From positions 62,001 through 126,000 of the forward strand of contig NZ_JPMI01000220.1 of assembly GCF_000733295.1 (NCBI RefSeq): a stretch of DNA of 64,000 nt, written 5' to 3'. The position numbers were made by a program, and so were the translations under genes. The notes beneath the pieces were generated by a model. The model was not told where the DNA came from. It saw only the letters and a program-made list of their open reading frames with translations, and ran no database searches. This DNA is from Archangium violaceum Cb vi76. GTDB taxonomy: Bacteria; Myxococcota; Myxococcia; Myxococcales; Myxococcaceae. Shown in pieces: positions 36,393 to 45,404 of the stretch; within the stretch, counting starts at the first letter, position 1, and the number at the start of each line of letters is the position of its first letter.

Positions 36393-37772
36393 CTACAGGG
36401 CGCGGCCGGTGAGGATGGTGGTGACGACGGTGAAGTAGATGACCACGCCGGTGACGTCCACCAGCGTGGCCACGAAGGGCGCCGAGGCGGTGGCTGGATC
36501 CAATCCGAGCCGCCGCAGCAGGAAGGGCAGCATCGAGCCACACAGCGTGCCGAACATCACCACGCCCACCACGCTCAGGCCCACCGCCAGGCCCACCCAC
36601 TTGTAATGGGGGCCATAGACGACCTCGTGCTGCGGCCACAGGAGGATGCGCAAGAAGCCCAGCAGTCCCAGGAAGACGCCCAGGGCCACGCCACTGACGG
36701 CCTCGCGCATCGCCACCTTCCACCAGTCCTTGAGCTCCACGTCGCGCACCGCCAGCGCGCGGATGATGAGCGAGGTGGCCTGGGAGCCCGAGTTGCCTCC
36801 CGAGGAGATGATGAGCGGCACGAAGGCACTGAGGAACACCGCCTGGGCGATGGCGTCCTGGTAGTGGGCCATGGCCGTGGCGGTGAACATCTGCCCCACG
36901 AAGAGCACCGTCAGCCAGCCCACGCGCTTGCGCAGCATGCCGGTGATGCCGATGTCCAGGTAGGGCGCCTCGAGGGCCTCCATACCGCCGATGCGCTGGA
37001 TGTCCTCGGTGGCCTCCTCCTCGGCCGCGTCGAGCACGTCGTCCACGGTGATGATGCCCACCAGCACGCCCTGCGAGTCCGTCACCGGCAGCGCCACCCG
37101 GTCGTACTTCTCGAACATGCTGATGAACTCCTCGCGGTCCGCCGTGGCCGGGATGCTCACCAACTGCCTGTCGTGGATGTCCGTCACCTTCGTGTCCGGG
37201 CCCGCCAGCACCAGCGACGCCAGCCGCACGTCATCCAGCAGCCGGCCCTTCTCGTCCACGATGTAGAGCACGTGCAGCGTCTCGCGGCCCTGGCCGTGGG
37301 CGCGCACGTACGCCAGCGCCTCACCCGCCGTCAGGTTGCCCGGGATGGTGAGGTACTCCGGCGTCATGTACCGGCCGGCGCTCTTCTCCGGGTAGCCCAG
37401 CAGGTTGCGGGCGACCTTCAGCTCCTCCGGTGACAGCGAGGTGAGCAGCCGCTTCGTCACCTCGGCCGGCAGCTCCTCCAGCAGGCGGGTGCGGTCGTCC
37501 GGCGCCATCTCGTCCAGCAGGTTCTTCAACTGCTCCCGGCCCAGCGTCCCGACGATCTCCGTCTGCTGGTGCGGGGGCAGGTACTCGAAGACGAGCGCCG
37601 CCATGTCGCGCGGCAGCAACCGGAAGATGATGCCGCTCTCGTCCGCGGGCAGATCCTCGATGACCTCGGCCACGTCTGCGGGATCCATCTCCGAGAACGC
37701 ATCCCGCAGGGCACTCCAGTCCTTGGCGGCGATGAGCGCGTCGAACTCGGGCTTCAGGAGGTTTCCCAGCAT
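36393..37772 (-). CDS. mgtE: MgtE-family magnesium transporter
   Basis: A 459-residue inner-membrane magnesium channel starting at the ATG at 37772. A helical N domain (MLGNLLKPEFDALIAAKDW; MAPDDRTRLLEELPAEVTKRLLTSL) and two CBS domains (about 130-250, YMTPEYLTIPGNLTAGEALAYV; DDVLDAAEEEATEDIQRIGG) form the magnesium-sensing plug. Five membrane helices follow with the selectivity region PLIISSGGNSGSQATSLIIR, then DWWKVAMREAVSGVALG and a late ATLVDVTGVVIYFTV. The GNSGSQ signature is intact. It converges on rodA. Confidence 0.95.
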   Translation of the reverse strand: MLGNLLKPEFDALIAAKDWSALRDAFSEMDPADVAEVIEDLPADESGIIFRLLPRDMAALVFEYLPPHQQTEIVGTLGREQLKNLLDEMAPDDRTRLLEELPAEVTKRLLTSLSPEELKVARNLLGYPEKSAGRYMTPEYLTIPGNLTAGEALAYVRAHGQGRETLHVLYIVDEKGRLLDDVRLASLVLAGPDTKVTDIHDRQLVSIPATADREEFISMFEKYDRVALPVTDSQGVLVGIITVDDVLDAAEEEATEDIQRIGGMEALEAPYLDIGITGMLRKRVGWLTVLFVGQMFTATAMAHYQDAIAQAVFLSAFVPLIISSGGNSGSQATSLIIRALAVRDVELKDWWKVAMREAVSGVALGVFLGLLGFLRILLWPQHEVVYGPHYKWVGLAVGLSVVGVVMFGTLCGSMLPFLLRRLGLDPATASAPFVATLVDVTGVVIYFTVVTTILTGRAL

Positions 37773-37864
37773 CACAATCTCCGCGCGCGGACGAGGCGGC
37801 GCATGGTGTATGAAACCCGCCGGTTGGGGTATGGAAATCTGAGTCCGTTCCCCAGGAGGAGAAG

Positions 37865-38608
37865 ATGGACAGGAAGGGCTCCCGGAAGAAGGCTCCCGGC
37901 CAGGCAGAAGACACCGAGCGCACGGAGGTCGTCCCAGAGGCTCCGCGTCCCGAGCCGGCCCGGGCGGCACCGCCCGCCGCGCCCCCACCGCGCGTGGAGC
38001 CGTCCCGCCGTCCCATCCCCACCGTGACGCCCTCGCGGCCCCCGCTGCCCGGCCGCGCCCCGGCGCCTTCGGCTCCCACCTCGCCCCGGAGCTTCTTCTC
38101 CCCCATCATCGAGGTGGGGGCGGACGAGGAAGTGGAGCACCGGCACTTCCCCCGCGCCCGGCTCACCACGAACTTCGAGCTGTGGATCGACGAAGAAGGG
38201 GATCGGCGCTTCACCGCCACCCTGCGCTCGAGCAACGTGAGCGTGGGCGGGGCCTTCCTGGAGAGCACCTTCTTCCTGCCCATGGACACCGAGCTGCGGG
38301 TGCGCTTCTCGCTGGAGGAGGGCGGGTCACCCGTGGAGGCGCGGGCCCGCATCGTCCGCGAGCAGCGGCCTCGCCGCGAGGGCGACCCCACTGGCTTCGG
38401 CATCCGCTTCGAGGAGTTCTACGGGCAGACGGAGGTGTCGCTGGCACGCCTCTTCCTGGACATGCGGCTGCGCACCTTCGCCGAGGAGTACCTGCGCTCC
38501 AACCGCGCCCGTGGCCTGCCCAACGAGCTGGAGCGGGTGGTGGACGCCCTGGCCGCGTGGGAGCTCCTCAAGGCCAACAACCCCACGGACACCTGGCGCG
38601 GTGAGTGA
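37865..38608 (+). CDS. PilZ-domain c-di-GMP-binding protein
   Basis: A 247-residue protein from the ATG at 37865. The first about 85 residues are Pro/Arg/Ala-rich and disordered. The PilZ fold then shows an RHFPRAR arginine motif (93-99) and NVSVGG (124-129, the D/N-x-S-x-x-G motif), both needed to bind c-di-GMP. The C-terminal about 60 residues are helical (ARLFLDMRLRTFAEEYLRS). Target unknown; the GGDEF enzyme at 23074 could supply the ligand. The gene is divergent from mgtE, and a terminator-like hairpin lies between it and the convergent thioredoxin gene. Confidence 0.88.
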   Translation: MDRKGSRKKAPGQAEDTERTEVVPEAPRPEPARAAPPAAPPPRVEPSRRPIPTVTPSRPPLPGRAPAPSAPTSPRSFFSPIIEVGADEEVEHRHFPRARLTTNFELWIDEEGDRRFTATLRSSNVSVGGAFLESTFFLPMDTELRVRFSLEEGGSPVEARARIVREQRPRREGDPTGFGIRFEEFYGQTEVSLARLFLDMRLRTFAEEYLRSNRARGLPNELERVVDALAAWELLKANNPTDTWRGE

Positions 38609-38612
38609 GCCT

Positions 38613-38647
38613 CCCGCGCGGAGCCCTCGGGAGGCACTCCGCGCGGG
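38613..38647. terminator. Bidirectional hairpin between the PilZ and thioredoxin genes
   Basis: CCCGCGCGGAG (38613-38623) and its exact reverse complement CTCCGCGCGGG (38637-38647) flank a 13-base loop, just past the stops of two convergent genes. There is no T tract, so termination by this hairpin alone is uncertain. Confidence 0.55.
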
Positions 38648-38656
38648 GACGGGGCC

Positions 38657-38986
38657 CTACAGCGCCTTGGTGAGCGCCGCCTCGATCTTCGCCTTGGGCA
38701 CGGCGCCGACGAGCTGCTCCACCACCTTGCCGCCCTTGAAGACGAGCAGGGTGGGGATGGAGCGGATGCCGTACTGCTCGGCGACCTGCTGGTTGCTGTC
38801 GATGTCGATCTTCGCGACCTTCACCTTGCCCTTGTACTGGGTGGCCAGCGCATCGACGCTCGGCGCGATGGCCCGGCACGGGGCGCACCACGTGGCCCAG
38901 AAATCCACCAGCACGGGCTGGTCGGACTTGATCACTTCCTTGTCGAAATCCGCGTCTCCGATGTTCATCACGTCAGGGCCTGCCAT
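38657..38986 (-). CDS. trxA: Thioredoxin
   Basis: A 109-residue redox protein with the WCAPC active site at 33-37, plus the cis-proline region RSIPTLLVFKGGK. It has the standard length and fold order (VLVDFWATWCAPC; VKVAKIDIDSNQ). No signal peptide, so it is cytoplasmic and should reduce protein disulfides with thioredoxin reductase. An in-frame ATG at codon 7 (MNIGDADF) is another possible start. It stands alone. Confidence 0.93.
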   Translation of the reverse strand: MAGPDVMNIGDADFDKEVIKSDQPVLVDFWATWCAPCRAIAPSVDALATQYKGKVKVAKIDIDSNQQVAEQYGIRSIPTLLVFKGGKVVEQLVGAVPKAKIEAALTKAL

Positions 38987-39177
38987 GGTGTCTCCTTCGG
39001 CGTGCAGCCAAGCAGAGGGGCGCGTGCTCTAGTACGTGCCCGGGGTACCTGCAAGAACCCGCTTCCCGGTCCTCTGCCTGCTTAGATGCGGACGGGGCGG
39101 AAGCGTCGCAAGCCGTTCCGGGTCTTTAGGTAGATGTGGCTTCGGCTCGGGGCGAGGAGGTGTAAGCTAGCGGGGTG

Positions 39178-39552
39178 ATGAGGCTCTTCCTTCCCCAGGC
39201 CCAGCTCGAGGAGTGGGCACTGGAGGACAAAGCGGACGTGAAGGACGGGGTGCTGGTGGTGACCGGTGAGGAAGGTGTGTACCCGGTAACACCCGCGGTG
39301 CACATCGTGCAGCTCGTCACCGGCGAGGATGACAATGACCTGGTGGCCCGGGTGAAGACCGAGGCCCAGCTCCAGGCCCTGGGGGCCGAGCAGATGGCCG
39401 ACTCCGTGCTGCTCGGAGATACGGCATACGAGGTTGTCCCTGGTTATGTGGCCGAGGTCCCCGTCTCTCCCTCGGATGCCGGCTCCAAGGACGGCAAGCC
39501 GGGCTCCGAGACGGATCTCCTCGCCGCGTTCCTCCTGAACAAAATGGGCTGA
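39178..39552 (+). CDS. Hypothetical protein upstream of the heme genes
   Basis: A 124-residue acidic soluble protein (MRLFLPQAQLEEWALEDKAD). It starts at the ATG at 39178; the GTG three bases earlier is in frame. It has a beta-rich look (GVLVVTGEEGVYPV, HIVQLVTGEDDNDLVARV, AYEVVPGYVAEVPV), no signal and no known motif. The C-terminal LLAAFLLNKMG is hydrophobic. It lies 29 bp before the hemX-like gene, in the same direction, and is probably in that operon. I do not recognise a family. Confidence 0.6.
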   Translation: MRLFLPQAQLEEWALEDKADVKDGVLVVTGEEGVYPVTPAVHIVQLVTGEDDNDLVARVKTEAQLQALGAEQMADSVLLGDTAYEVVPGYVAEVPVSPSDAGSKDGKPGSETDLLAAFLLNKMG

Positions 39553-39581
39553 AGCACCCGGCCCAATAGGTTGTCTCCGCC

Positions 39582-40391
39582 ATGAACCACGCGCTGGTCT
39601 CCCTCGCCTGCCACGCCTATGTCGTCGCGGCGCTGGTCTACCTCGTCTACCTCGTCCGGCAGATGGACGCGCTCGCCACCGGCGGCCGTGTGCTGGTGGG
39701 CACGGGGCTGGCCCTGCACGCCGTGGCCCTCGTCGGGCTCTTCGGCGCCCAGGGAGGCCGGCCGGTCGGGGTGGCCCAGGGCTTCTCCACCTTCGCCTTC
39801 CTGCTGCTGACCATCTTCCTGGTGGTGGATGTGTGCTACCGCAAGCCGGTGATTGGCGCCTTCATCACCCCGCTGGCGGTGGCCGTGCTGATGCCGGGCC
39901 TGTTGCTGGACCCGGGGCATGTGATGAGCCCGGACGTGCAGCGGCCCCTGTTGCCGGTGCACATCACCATCGCCCTGTTGGGCGTGGCGGCGTCGGCGGT
40001 GGCCACGGGCGTGGCGGTCATGTACCTGCTGATGGAGCGGCAGGTGAAGGGCAAGCGCTTCGGCCTGCTCTTCTCGCGCCTGCCCTCGCTGGAGTTCCTC
40101 GACACCCTCAACCGCCGGCTGGCGGTGCTGGGGTTCATCGCCCTGTCGGTGACGCTCGTCACCGGGGCCTTCTTCTCGAGCGCCGCGCCGGGCTTCTTCT
40201 GGACGTGGACGTCCAAGCAGATCGCCACGCTGGTGGCCTGGGCCGTGTTCGCCGCGCTCGTGGGTGCCCGCTCCTTTGGCGGGTGGCGGGGACGGCGTGT
40301 CGCGCTGTTGACCATGACGGGGTTCTGCTTGCTGCTGGTGTCCTTCCTCTCGTCGTATGACTTCATCCACGTGGGTGGGGGGGCGCACTAG
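39582..40391 (+). CDS. CcsA/HemX-like cytochrome c assembly membrane protein
   Basis: A 269-residue inner-membrane protein with about eight helices. It belongs to the CcsA/CcmF/HemX superfamily by its helix pattern and the late aromatic motif FFWTWTSKQIATLV, near the WWD-type region. It lies 2 bp before hemA, the usual site of hemX, where it can affect glutamyl-tRNA reductase levels in Bacillus. A role in heme handling is likely; whether it is HemX or a cytochrome c assembly factor cannot be told from the sequence. The initiating ATG at 39582 gives a typical first helix. Confidence 0.8.
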   Translation: MNHALVSLACHAYVVAALVYLVYLVRQMDALATGGRVLVGTGLALHAVALVGLFGAQGGRPVGVAQGFSTFAFLLLTIFLVVDVCYRKPVIGAFITPLAVAVLMPGLLLDPGHVMSPDVQRPLLPVHITIALLGVAASAVATGVAVMYLLMERQVKGKRFGLLFSRLPSLEFLDTLNRRLAVLGFIALSVTLVTGAFFSSAAPGFFWTWTSKQIATLVAWAVFAALVGARSFGGWRGRRVALLTMTGFCLLLVSFLSSYDFIHVGGGAH

Positions 40392-40393
40392 CC

Positions 40394-41704
40394 ATGGAGT
40401 TCCTGTGCATCGGCTTGTCGCACCGGACGGCGCCCCTCGGAGTGCGTGAGCGCCTGGCGCTCCCGGAAGCCCGGCAGGTGGAATTGCTGCAGCGGCTGGC
40501 CCAGTCCCCCAACGAGGCGTTCCTCGTGTCCACCTGCAACCGGGTGGAGCTGTACATGGCGGCGCCGGACATGAACCGGGTGCGCGAGAGCGCCCGCGAG
40601 GAGCTGCAACAACTGGGTGGCCCGGATGCGCTGGAGCACCTCTACGAGCACCGCGGCGAGGACGCGCTGGTGCACCTCTTCCGGGTGGCGGCGAGCCTGG
40701 ACTCCATGGTGCTGGGCGAGGCGCAGATCCTCGGCCAGGTGAAGGAGGCCTTCGAGAAGGGGCAGGGCGTGGGCGCGGTGCGTGGCGAGCTGACGCGCGT
40801 GTGCGCGGCGGCGTTCGGCTGCGCCAAGCGGGTGCGCACGGAGACGGCCATTGGCCGGGCCGCCACCTCCATGGCGAGCGCGGCGGTGTCGCTGGCGAGC
40901 AAGGTATTCGACGGGCTGAAGGACAAGACGGTGCTGCTGGTGGGCGCGGGCGAGATGGCGGAGCTGGCCGCGCGTCACCTGAAGCAGGCGGGCGCCACGA
41001 AGCTGCTGGTGGCCAACCGGACGCTGGCGCGCGCCGAGGCGCTCGCGGCCGAGGTGGGAGCCACGGCGCGTCCCTACGAGGAGCTGTTCACGCTGCTGAC
41101 CGCGGCGGACGTGGTGGTGTGCAGCACGGCGTCGCCGGTGCCCATCTTCACCAAGGAGAACGTGGGCGCGGTGGGCAAGGCGCGCAAGCACCGGACGCTC
41201 TTCATGGTGGACCTGGCCGTGCCGCGCGACATCGCCCCCGAGGTGGGGGAGCTGGACTGGGTGCACGCGTACGACGTGGACGACATCCAGAAGTTCGTGG
41301 CGGAGAACGCCGCCGCCCGCGCCGAGGAGGCGCAGAAGGCCGGTGTGCTGGTGGCCCAGGAGGTGGCGCGCTTCGTGCGCGACCGGGCCGTGCGCAACGG
41401 CGTGCCCGTGCTCGCCCAGCTGCGCCAGCGCGGTGAGTCCATCGCCCGCGCCGAGGTGGAGCGGACGCTCGCGGCCATCGGTGACGGCCTCACGGACAAG
41501 CAGCGCAAGAGTGTCGAGGCGATGGCGCGTGCCATCGTCAACAAGCTGCTCCACGAGCCCACGGCCCGGCTGCGCTCGGTGGGCCCGGAGCACGAGGGCA
41601 ACCGGCTGGCCGGTGCCGCCGCCGAGCTCTTCGGGCTCGAGGAAGCAGCTCCGCCCACTGGGGCGGGTGGTCCCAATGTCGTGGCCAACGGAGGCAAGGG
41701 ATGA
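40394..41704 (+). CDS. hemA: Glutamyl-tRNA reductase
   Basis: A 436-residue enzyme that reduces glutamyl-tRNA to glutamate-1-semialdehyde, the first step of the C5 heme route, with NADPH. Seen: [19 protein letters not shown] at the start, the catalytic cysteine in [33 protein letters not shown], the Rossmann motif [18 protein letters not shown], and the dimerisation helices with RDIAPEV. Normal length, with a short Gly/Pro tail. It overlaps hemC by four bases (ATGA). Confidence 0.97.
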   Translation: MEFLCIGLSHRTAPLGVRERLALPEARQVELLQRLAQSPNEAFLVSTCNRVELYMAAPDMNRVRESAREELQQLGGPDALEHLYEHRGEDALVHLFRVAASLDSMVLGEAQILGQVKEAFEKGQGVGAVRGELTRVCAAAFGCAKRVRTETAIGRAATSMASAAVSLASKVFDGLKDKTVLLVGAGEMAELAARHLKQAGATKLLVANRTLARAEALAAEVGATARPYEELFTLLTAADVVVCSTASPVPIFTKENVGAVGKARKHRTLFMVDLAVPRDIAPEVGELDWVHAYDVDDIQKFVAENAAARAEEAQKAGVLVAQEVARFVRDRAVRNGVPVLAQLRQRGESIARAEVERTLAAIGDGLTDKQRKSVEAMARAIVNKLLHEPTARLRSVGPEHEGNRLAGAAAELFGLEEAAPPTGAGGPNVVANGGKG

Positions 41705-42642
41705 AGGCCGTACGCATCGCCACGCGGCAGAGCCCGCTGGCCCTCTGGCAGGCCCGGCACGTGGCCTCGTTGCTCTCCCAGGTGCACCCCGGACTGGAGT
41801 GCACCCTGGTGGAGATGACCACCGCGGGAGACCGTTTCCTCTCCGCGCCCCTGTCCACCGTGGGCGGCAAGGGGCTGTTCGTGAAGGAGATCGAGCAGTC
41901 GCTGCTCGATGGCCGCGCGGACCTGGCGGTGCACAGCCTCAAGGACATGACGTCCGTGCTGCCCGCGGGCCTGTTGCTGGCGGCCGTGCCCAAGCGCGAG
42001 GATCCGCGCGACGCGTTCTGCAGCCCGGCGGGTCTGTCGCTGGAGATGCTGCCCAAGGGCGCGCGCGTGGGGACGTCCTCGCTGCGGCGCAGTTGCATCC
42101 TGCGCTCCCGGCGGCCGGACCTGGAGATCATCAGTCTGCGCGGCAACGTGCAGACGCGCCTGGCACGCATGCGCGAGCTGGGCCTGCACGGCGCGGTGCT
42201 CGCCTTCGCGGGCCTCAAGCGCCTGGGGCTGGAGACGGAGATCACCGAGGTGCTGCCCACCAGTATCAGTCTGCCGGCGGTGGGGCAGGGGGTGCTCGCC
42301 ATCCAGTGCCGGACCGAGGACGCCGGGGTGCGCGGCCTGCTCGCGGCGCTGGAGGACGACACCACGCGCGTGGCGGTGACGGCCGAGCGCGCCTACATGG
42401 CCCGGCTGGAGGGCGGGTGCACCGTGCCGCTGGCCGGACACGCCACCGTGGAGGGTGGCACCGTCCGCCTGCGTGGGCTGGTGGGACGGCCAGACGGCAC
42501 GAAGGTGGTGGAGGGCGAGCGCAGCGGTCCGGTGGAGACGGCGCTCGCGGTGGGTGAGGCGCTCGCCGAGGAGCTGCTCTCGCGCGGCGCGGCGGAGATC
42601 CTCCGGGATTTCGGCCGCGCTTCCCCCGTGCCGGAGTCCTGA
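41701..42642 (+). CDS. hemC: Porphobilinogen deaminase (hydroxymethylbilane synthase)
   Basis: A 313-residue enzyme that joins four porphobilinogens. Seen: [61 protein letters not shown], and the dipyrromethane-cofactor cysteine C240 in [11 protein letters not shown]. Normal length. It starts within the hemA stop, so the two are coupled. In many genomes hemD follows at once; here hemD is about 3.8 kb downstream. Confidence 0.97.
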   Translation: MKAVRIATRQSPLALWQARHVASLLSQVHPGLECTLVEMTTAGDRFLSAPLSTVGGKGLFVKEIEQSLLDGRADLAVHSLKDMTSVLPAGLLLAAVPKREDPRDAFCSPAGLSLEMLPKGARVGTSSLRRSCILRSRRPDLEIISLRGNVQTRLARMRELGLHGAVLAFAGLKRLGLETEITEVLPTSISLPAVGQGVLAIQCRTEDAGVRGLLAALEDDTTRVAVTAERAYMARLEGGCTVPLAGHATVEGGTVRLRGLVGRPDGTKVVEGERSGPVETALAVGEALAEELLSRGAAEILRDFGRASPVPES

Positions 42643-42828
42643 CGGGAGCGGGTCACGTCACTTTGTCGGTCGGCTGGAAACAATAGGCGCGAGCAGCCCC
42701 TTCGCGAGCAGTACATCCTGGACACGTTGGCCGAGGGCAACAGCACTCGCGCTGGCTCCGGCAGGGCAGGTACCTCTCCTCGGCTGTGAGACATTCAGAG
42801 CCATCGCCTCAACCCGGGAAGAGTCATC

Positions 42829-43140
42829 ATGAGCATCACCCAGGAGAACAAGCCGCGAGTCAAAAGCGCATGGAAGCTGTCGAGCCTCTTTTTCCTGCTC
42901 TCCTGCTCCGCGCCTGTAGCAAACCTCTCACCCGACAGCAGACATCAACCTGACCTCCTGACCACTCAGTCCACTGCGCCTTGTGGTGAGCCGGGCTCGA
43001 AGACTCCACAGGTCTACAAGGCTCCCGGCCGCAAGCTCGGTTCCAAGGAGCCTTGGGTATTCTTCCTCGGCAACGCCGCGCATGAGGCGATTACTCACGT
43101 CTATGGTGTGTACCATCCCGCGAGCACTGTCCCTGAGTGA
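42829..43140 (+). pseudogene. Truncated lipoprotein remnant
   Basis: A 103-residue reading frame with a lipobox signal (FFLLSCSA, Cys about 26) and a short mature part ending FLGNAAHEAITHVYGVYHPASTVPE. From memory, full-length myxobacterial proteins with a GN-AH-x-YG-x-HP motif continue for another about 100 residues after this point. The frame here stops just after the motif, so it looks like an N-terminal remnant. The truncation itself rests on this remembered family and could be wrong; it could be a short intact protein. GC content is lower than in hemC. A GGGAAGAG site precedes the ATG. Confidence 0.5.
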
Positions 43141-43220
43141 AGCAGCGGAGTCCTGTCACTCGAGACGGCGCCTGTTGTTCTGCCAGGCCCCGGCCATTGC
43201 ATGCTCCCGGAAGCAGCCCC

Positions 43221-44030
43221 ATGCCAACCCGCTCACCCTTGCTCCAGTTCCCTGCCTTCCTGCACGGCACTCTCTCCGAGATACAACGCAAGGCCAGAAG
43301 CGAGGGCCGCCGGTTCGCCAGGCAATACAAGAAAGATGGCACCTTCCCTGCGCCATTGCACCTGCGTGAGGTGCGGCCCGGCGAACTCGTGCTGACCCAC
43401 ACGCTCTCGGATTTCCTGACGAAGGAGCAACCCGTCTGGCGGCTCCACTCGTTCTTCGATGTCCTCAGCGGTTTGGGCGAGGACGTCGAGGGACAGGAGT
43501 GGCCGCAGATGGCGGAGGCCTATGAGGTGTTCTGCCGGGCAACGGCTTGGGGCTCCCTCTTCCATGTCCTGGAGCCGGATGCCCCGAGAAGCGCGGAACT
43601 CATGGCGGCTCGGTTTGGTGCAGTACTCCGTCACTGGGATTCACTCCAGCTTCCTCGGTATCTCCACAAGAAGCTCGGGGTGGCGCATACGCTGGAGGAA
43701 CTCCTGGAGGAAATCTACGGCAGGACCCTGGAGGCATGGTGCCCGGGAGTGCGCCCGGGGCGTGGACATCTCGAGGCGGTTGTTGAGCGCATGGCCCTCG
43801 CCACCAGGGATGAGTGTATCGAGGCAGTCCTCCGCCTGATTCCCCATATCCTGGCGCAGCCCTCCAGGTTGAAACACCGCGAGGTACTCGGAGATCCAGC
43901 CTCTCAGCGCGAGCGTCTCACCGCGCTCCTTCCGGGCCAATTCGAGCGTTTCTCCAGCGCGGACGCGTTCGCCGTGTACGAACAGCTGGCCAGTTGGGAC
44001 AGAGAACTGGGGCGCAAACAGAACACATAG
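43221..44030 (+). CDS. Hypothetical protein in the hem island
   Basis: A 269-residue soluble protein from the ATG at 43221 (MPTRSPLLQFPAFLHG). An in-frame start at 43137 would overlap the preceding remnant. It is rich in Arg, Glu and Leu, helical, with no signal, cysteine pair or known motif. I see no enzyme signature. The C-terminus is LASWDRELGRKQNT. Codon use is less GC-biased than in hemA and hemC, which points to transfer. It could be a partner or immunity-type protein for the remnant upstream, but that is speculation. Confidence 0.55.
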   Translation: MPTRSPLLQFPAFLHGTLSEIQRKARSEGRRFARQYKKDGTFPAPLHLREVRPGELVLTHTLSDFLTKEQPVWRLHSFFDVLSGLGEDVEGQEWPQMAEAYEVFCRATAWGSLFHVLEPDAPRSAELMAARFGAVLRHWDSLQLPRYLHKKLGVAHTLEELLEEIYGRTLEAWCPGVRPGRGHLEAVVERMALATRDECIEAVLRLIPHILAQPSRLKHREVLGDPASQRERLTALLPGQFERFSSADAFAVYEQLASWDRELGRKQNT

Positions 44031-44072
44031 GGTGGCGATCACTGGACCCGTTCGATGTCCCGCGGATGTTCG

Positions 44073-45341
44073 TCAAGATTCTTCGGGCCGTCCTCTTGGG
44101 GGCTCGCGGAGTTGGATGAGATCCGCGGGCACGTTGTTTCGCCGGGCCAGCACCAGGAAGGGCAATGACATGGCCTGGATGGCGGCGCTGACGACATAGG
44201 CCGAGGCATAGCCGGCGACATCGGCCACGCGTCCCAGCGCGGGTTGCACCACGACTCCTCCGGCGGACCCCATCAGGTTGTCGAAGGACAGCACGGTCGC
44301 GCGTTGTCCGGAGGGGATGACGCCGTTCAGGTACGCCTGTCTCATGGGCCGGGTGGCCGCCTGGGACAGCGCCGAGACGACGAGCGCGGCGATGGCCACC
44401 CAGAAGTGCGTCGTCCCTCCGATGAGGGCCAGACACCCCACGCCGAGGGCCGTGGCGACGAGCAGCCCGTGCGTGCGCCGGCTGAACAACTTCCGCACGT
44501 GGGGGGCAATCAACCCCGCGACGATCTCGCACCCGGCGACGATGGCCGCGGCCAGACCGGAGATCCAGAACGCGCGTGGGTCGCCGTAGAGCTGAAGCAG
44601 ATAGGGCTGGAGGGCATAGAACGTGAACATGCTCACCCCCATGCTGAAGGGCGCCGCCAGCATCAGCCATCGCGCCGGGGGATTTCGCAAGCCCTGGTCG
44701 AGCGACCCGCGCACCACCGCTCGCACCGTTTCCAGCGGGCTCTTTCCGCGCTCGGGCGTGAAGCCGAGATCCTTCATCGACACGAAGGCCACGGCCAGGG
44801 TGACTCCGAGCAGGATCGACCGGAGGACATAGGGCATTCCCAGGTCGGTCATCTGAGCGACGACGCCACCCATGACCGAGCCGGTCAACATGGCCACACC
44901 CGCCAGGGTCTGGCCCCTGGCGAGCACCGATTCGAGGGTGTGCCTGGCACCGGAGAAGGTGAGCGCATCGACCAGCCAGGCCTCGGTGGCACCGGAGAAG
45001 AACGTGAAGCCGAGGCCGAGCAGGATCGATGCGATGGCCCAGCCCCACATCGGCGCATGGACCCGCCACATGGCCACGTAGAGCAACGTCGAGAGCAGCA
45101 ACGTGGCCGTGCCGAGCAGATACGAGGCGCGCCTGCCCCAGGTGTCCGCCACCACGCCGGTGGGGATCTCGAAGAGCACCTGTCCGCCGGTGAAGAACGC
45201 ATTGGCGGCGAAGGCCTCGGTGTTGCTGAGGCCCGCGTCGAGGAGGAACAGGGTGTTGATGCCCCAGATGAAGGAGGCCGCCAGCGTCGACAGCACGGTC
45301 AGCAGCAGATAGGTGCGCTGGACGCTTCTCGCTTCACTCAA
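44073..45341 (-). CDS. MFS transporter, probably an exporter
   Basis: A 422-residue inner-membrane carrier with about twelve hydrophobic helices. The loop 2-3 motif is GVVADTWGRRASYLLG, a variant of the GxLaDrxGrR signature typical of drug-proton antiporters. A conserved acidic stretch FFSGATEAWLVDAL lies in helix 4. The substrate is unknown; export of a drug or metabolite is likely. It is divergent from the diiron protein with a 25-bp inverted repeat between them, suggesting shared control. High-GC codon use resembles the core more than its left neighbours. Confidence 0.85.
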   Translation of the reverse strand: MSEARSVQRTYLLLTVLSTLAASFIWGINTLFLLDAGLSNTEAFAANAFFTGGQVLFEIPTGVVADTWGRRASYLLGTATLLLSTLLYVAMWRVHAPMWGWAIASILLGLGFTFFSGATEAWLVDALTFSGARHTLESVLARGQTLAGVAMLTGSVMGGVVAQMTDLGMPYVLRSILLGVTLAVAFVSMKDLGFTPERGKSPLETVRAVVRGSLDQGLRNPPARWLMLAAPFSMGVSMFTFYALQPYLLQLYGDPRAFWISGLAAAIVAGCEIVAGLIAPHVRKLFSRRTHGLLVATALGVGCLALIGGTTHFWVAIAALVVSALSQAATRPMRQAYLNGVIPSGQRATVLSFDNLMGSAGGVVVQPALGRVADVAGYASAYVVSAAIQAMSLPFLVLARRNNVPADLIQLREPPRGRPEES

Positions 45342-45378
45342 GAGAACACTCCCTCCAAGTCCCTACATTGACACATGA

Positions 45379-45403
45379 GACTGAATGATTGTGACGTTCA
45401 GTC
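45379..45403 (+). promoter_or_regulatory. Inverted repeat between the MFS and diiron genes
   Basis: GACTGAA (45379-45385) and TTCAGTC (45397-45403) are perfect inverted arms 11 bp apart, ending one base before the ATG at 45405. A TTGACA lies at 45368-45373. The size and symmetry fit a TetR-type operator; no TetR gene is adjacent. Confidence 0.45.
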
Positions 45404-45404
45404 C

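Noticed and set aside
42680-42790. Possible coding remnant before the lipoprotein remnant
   Set aside because: A short open stretch reading EQYILDTLAEGNS looks protein-like, but it has no start, and no family could be named from so little.
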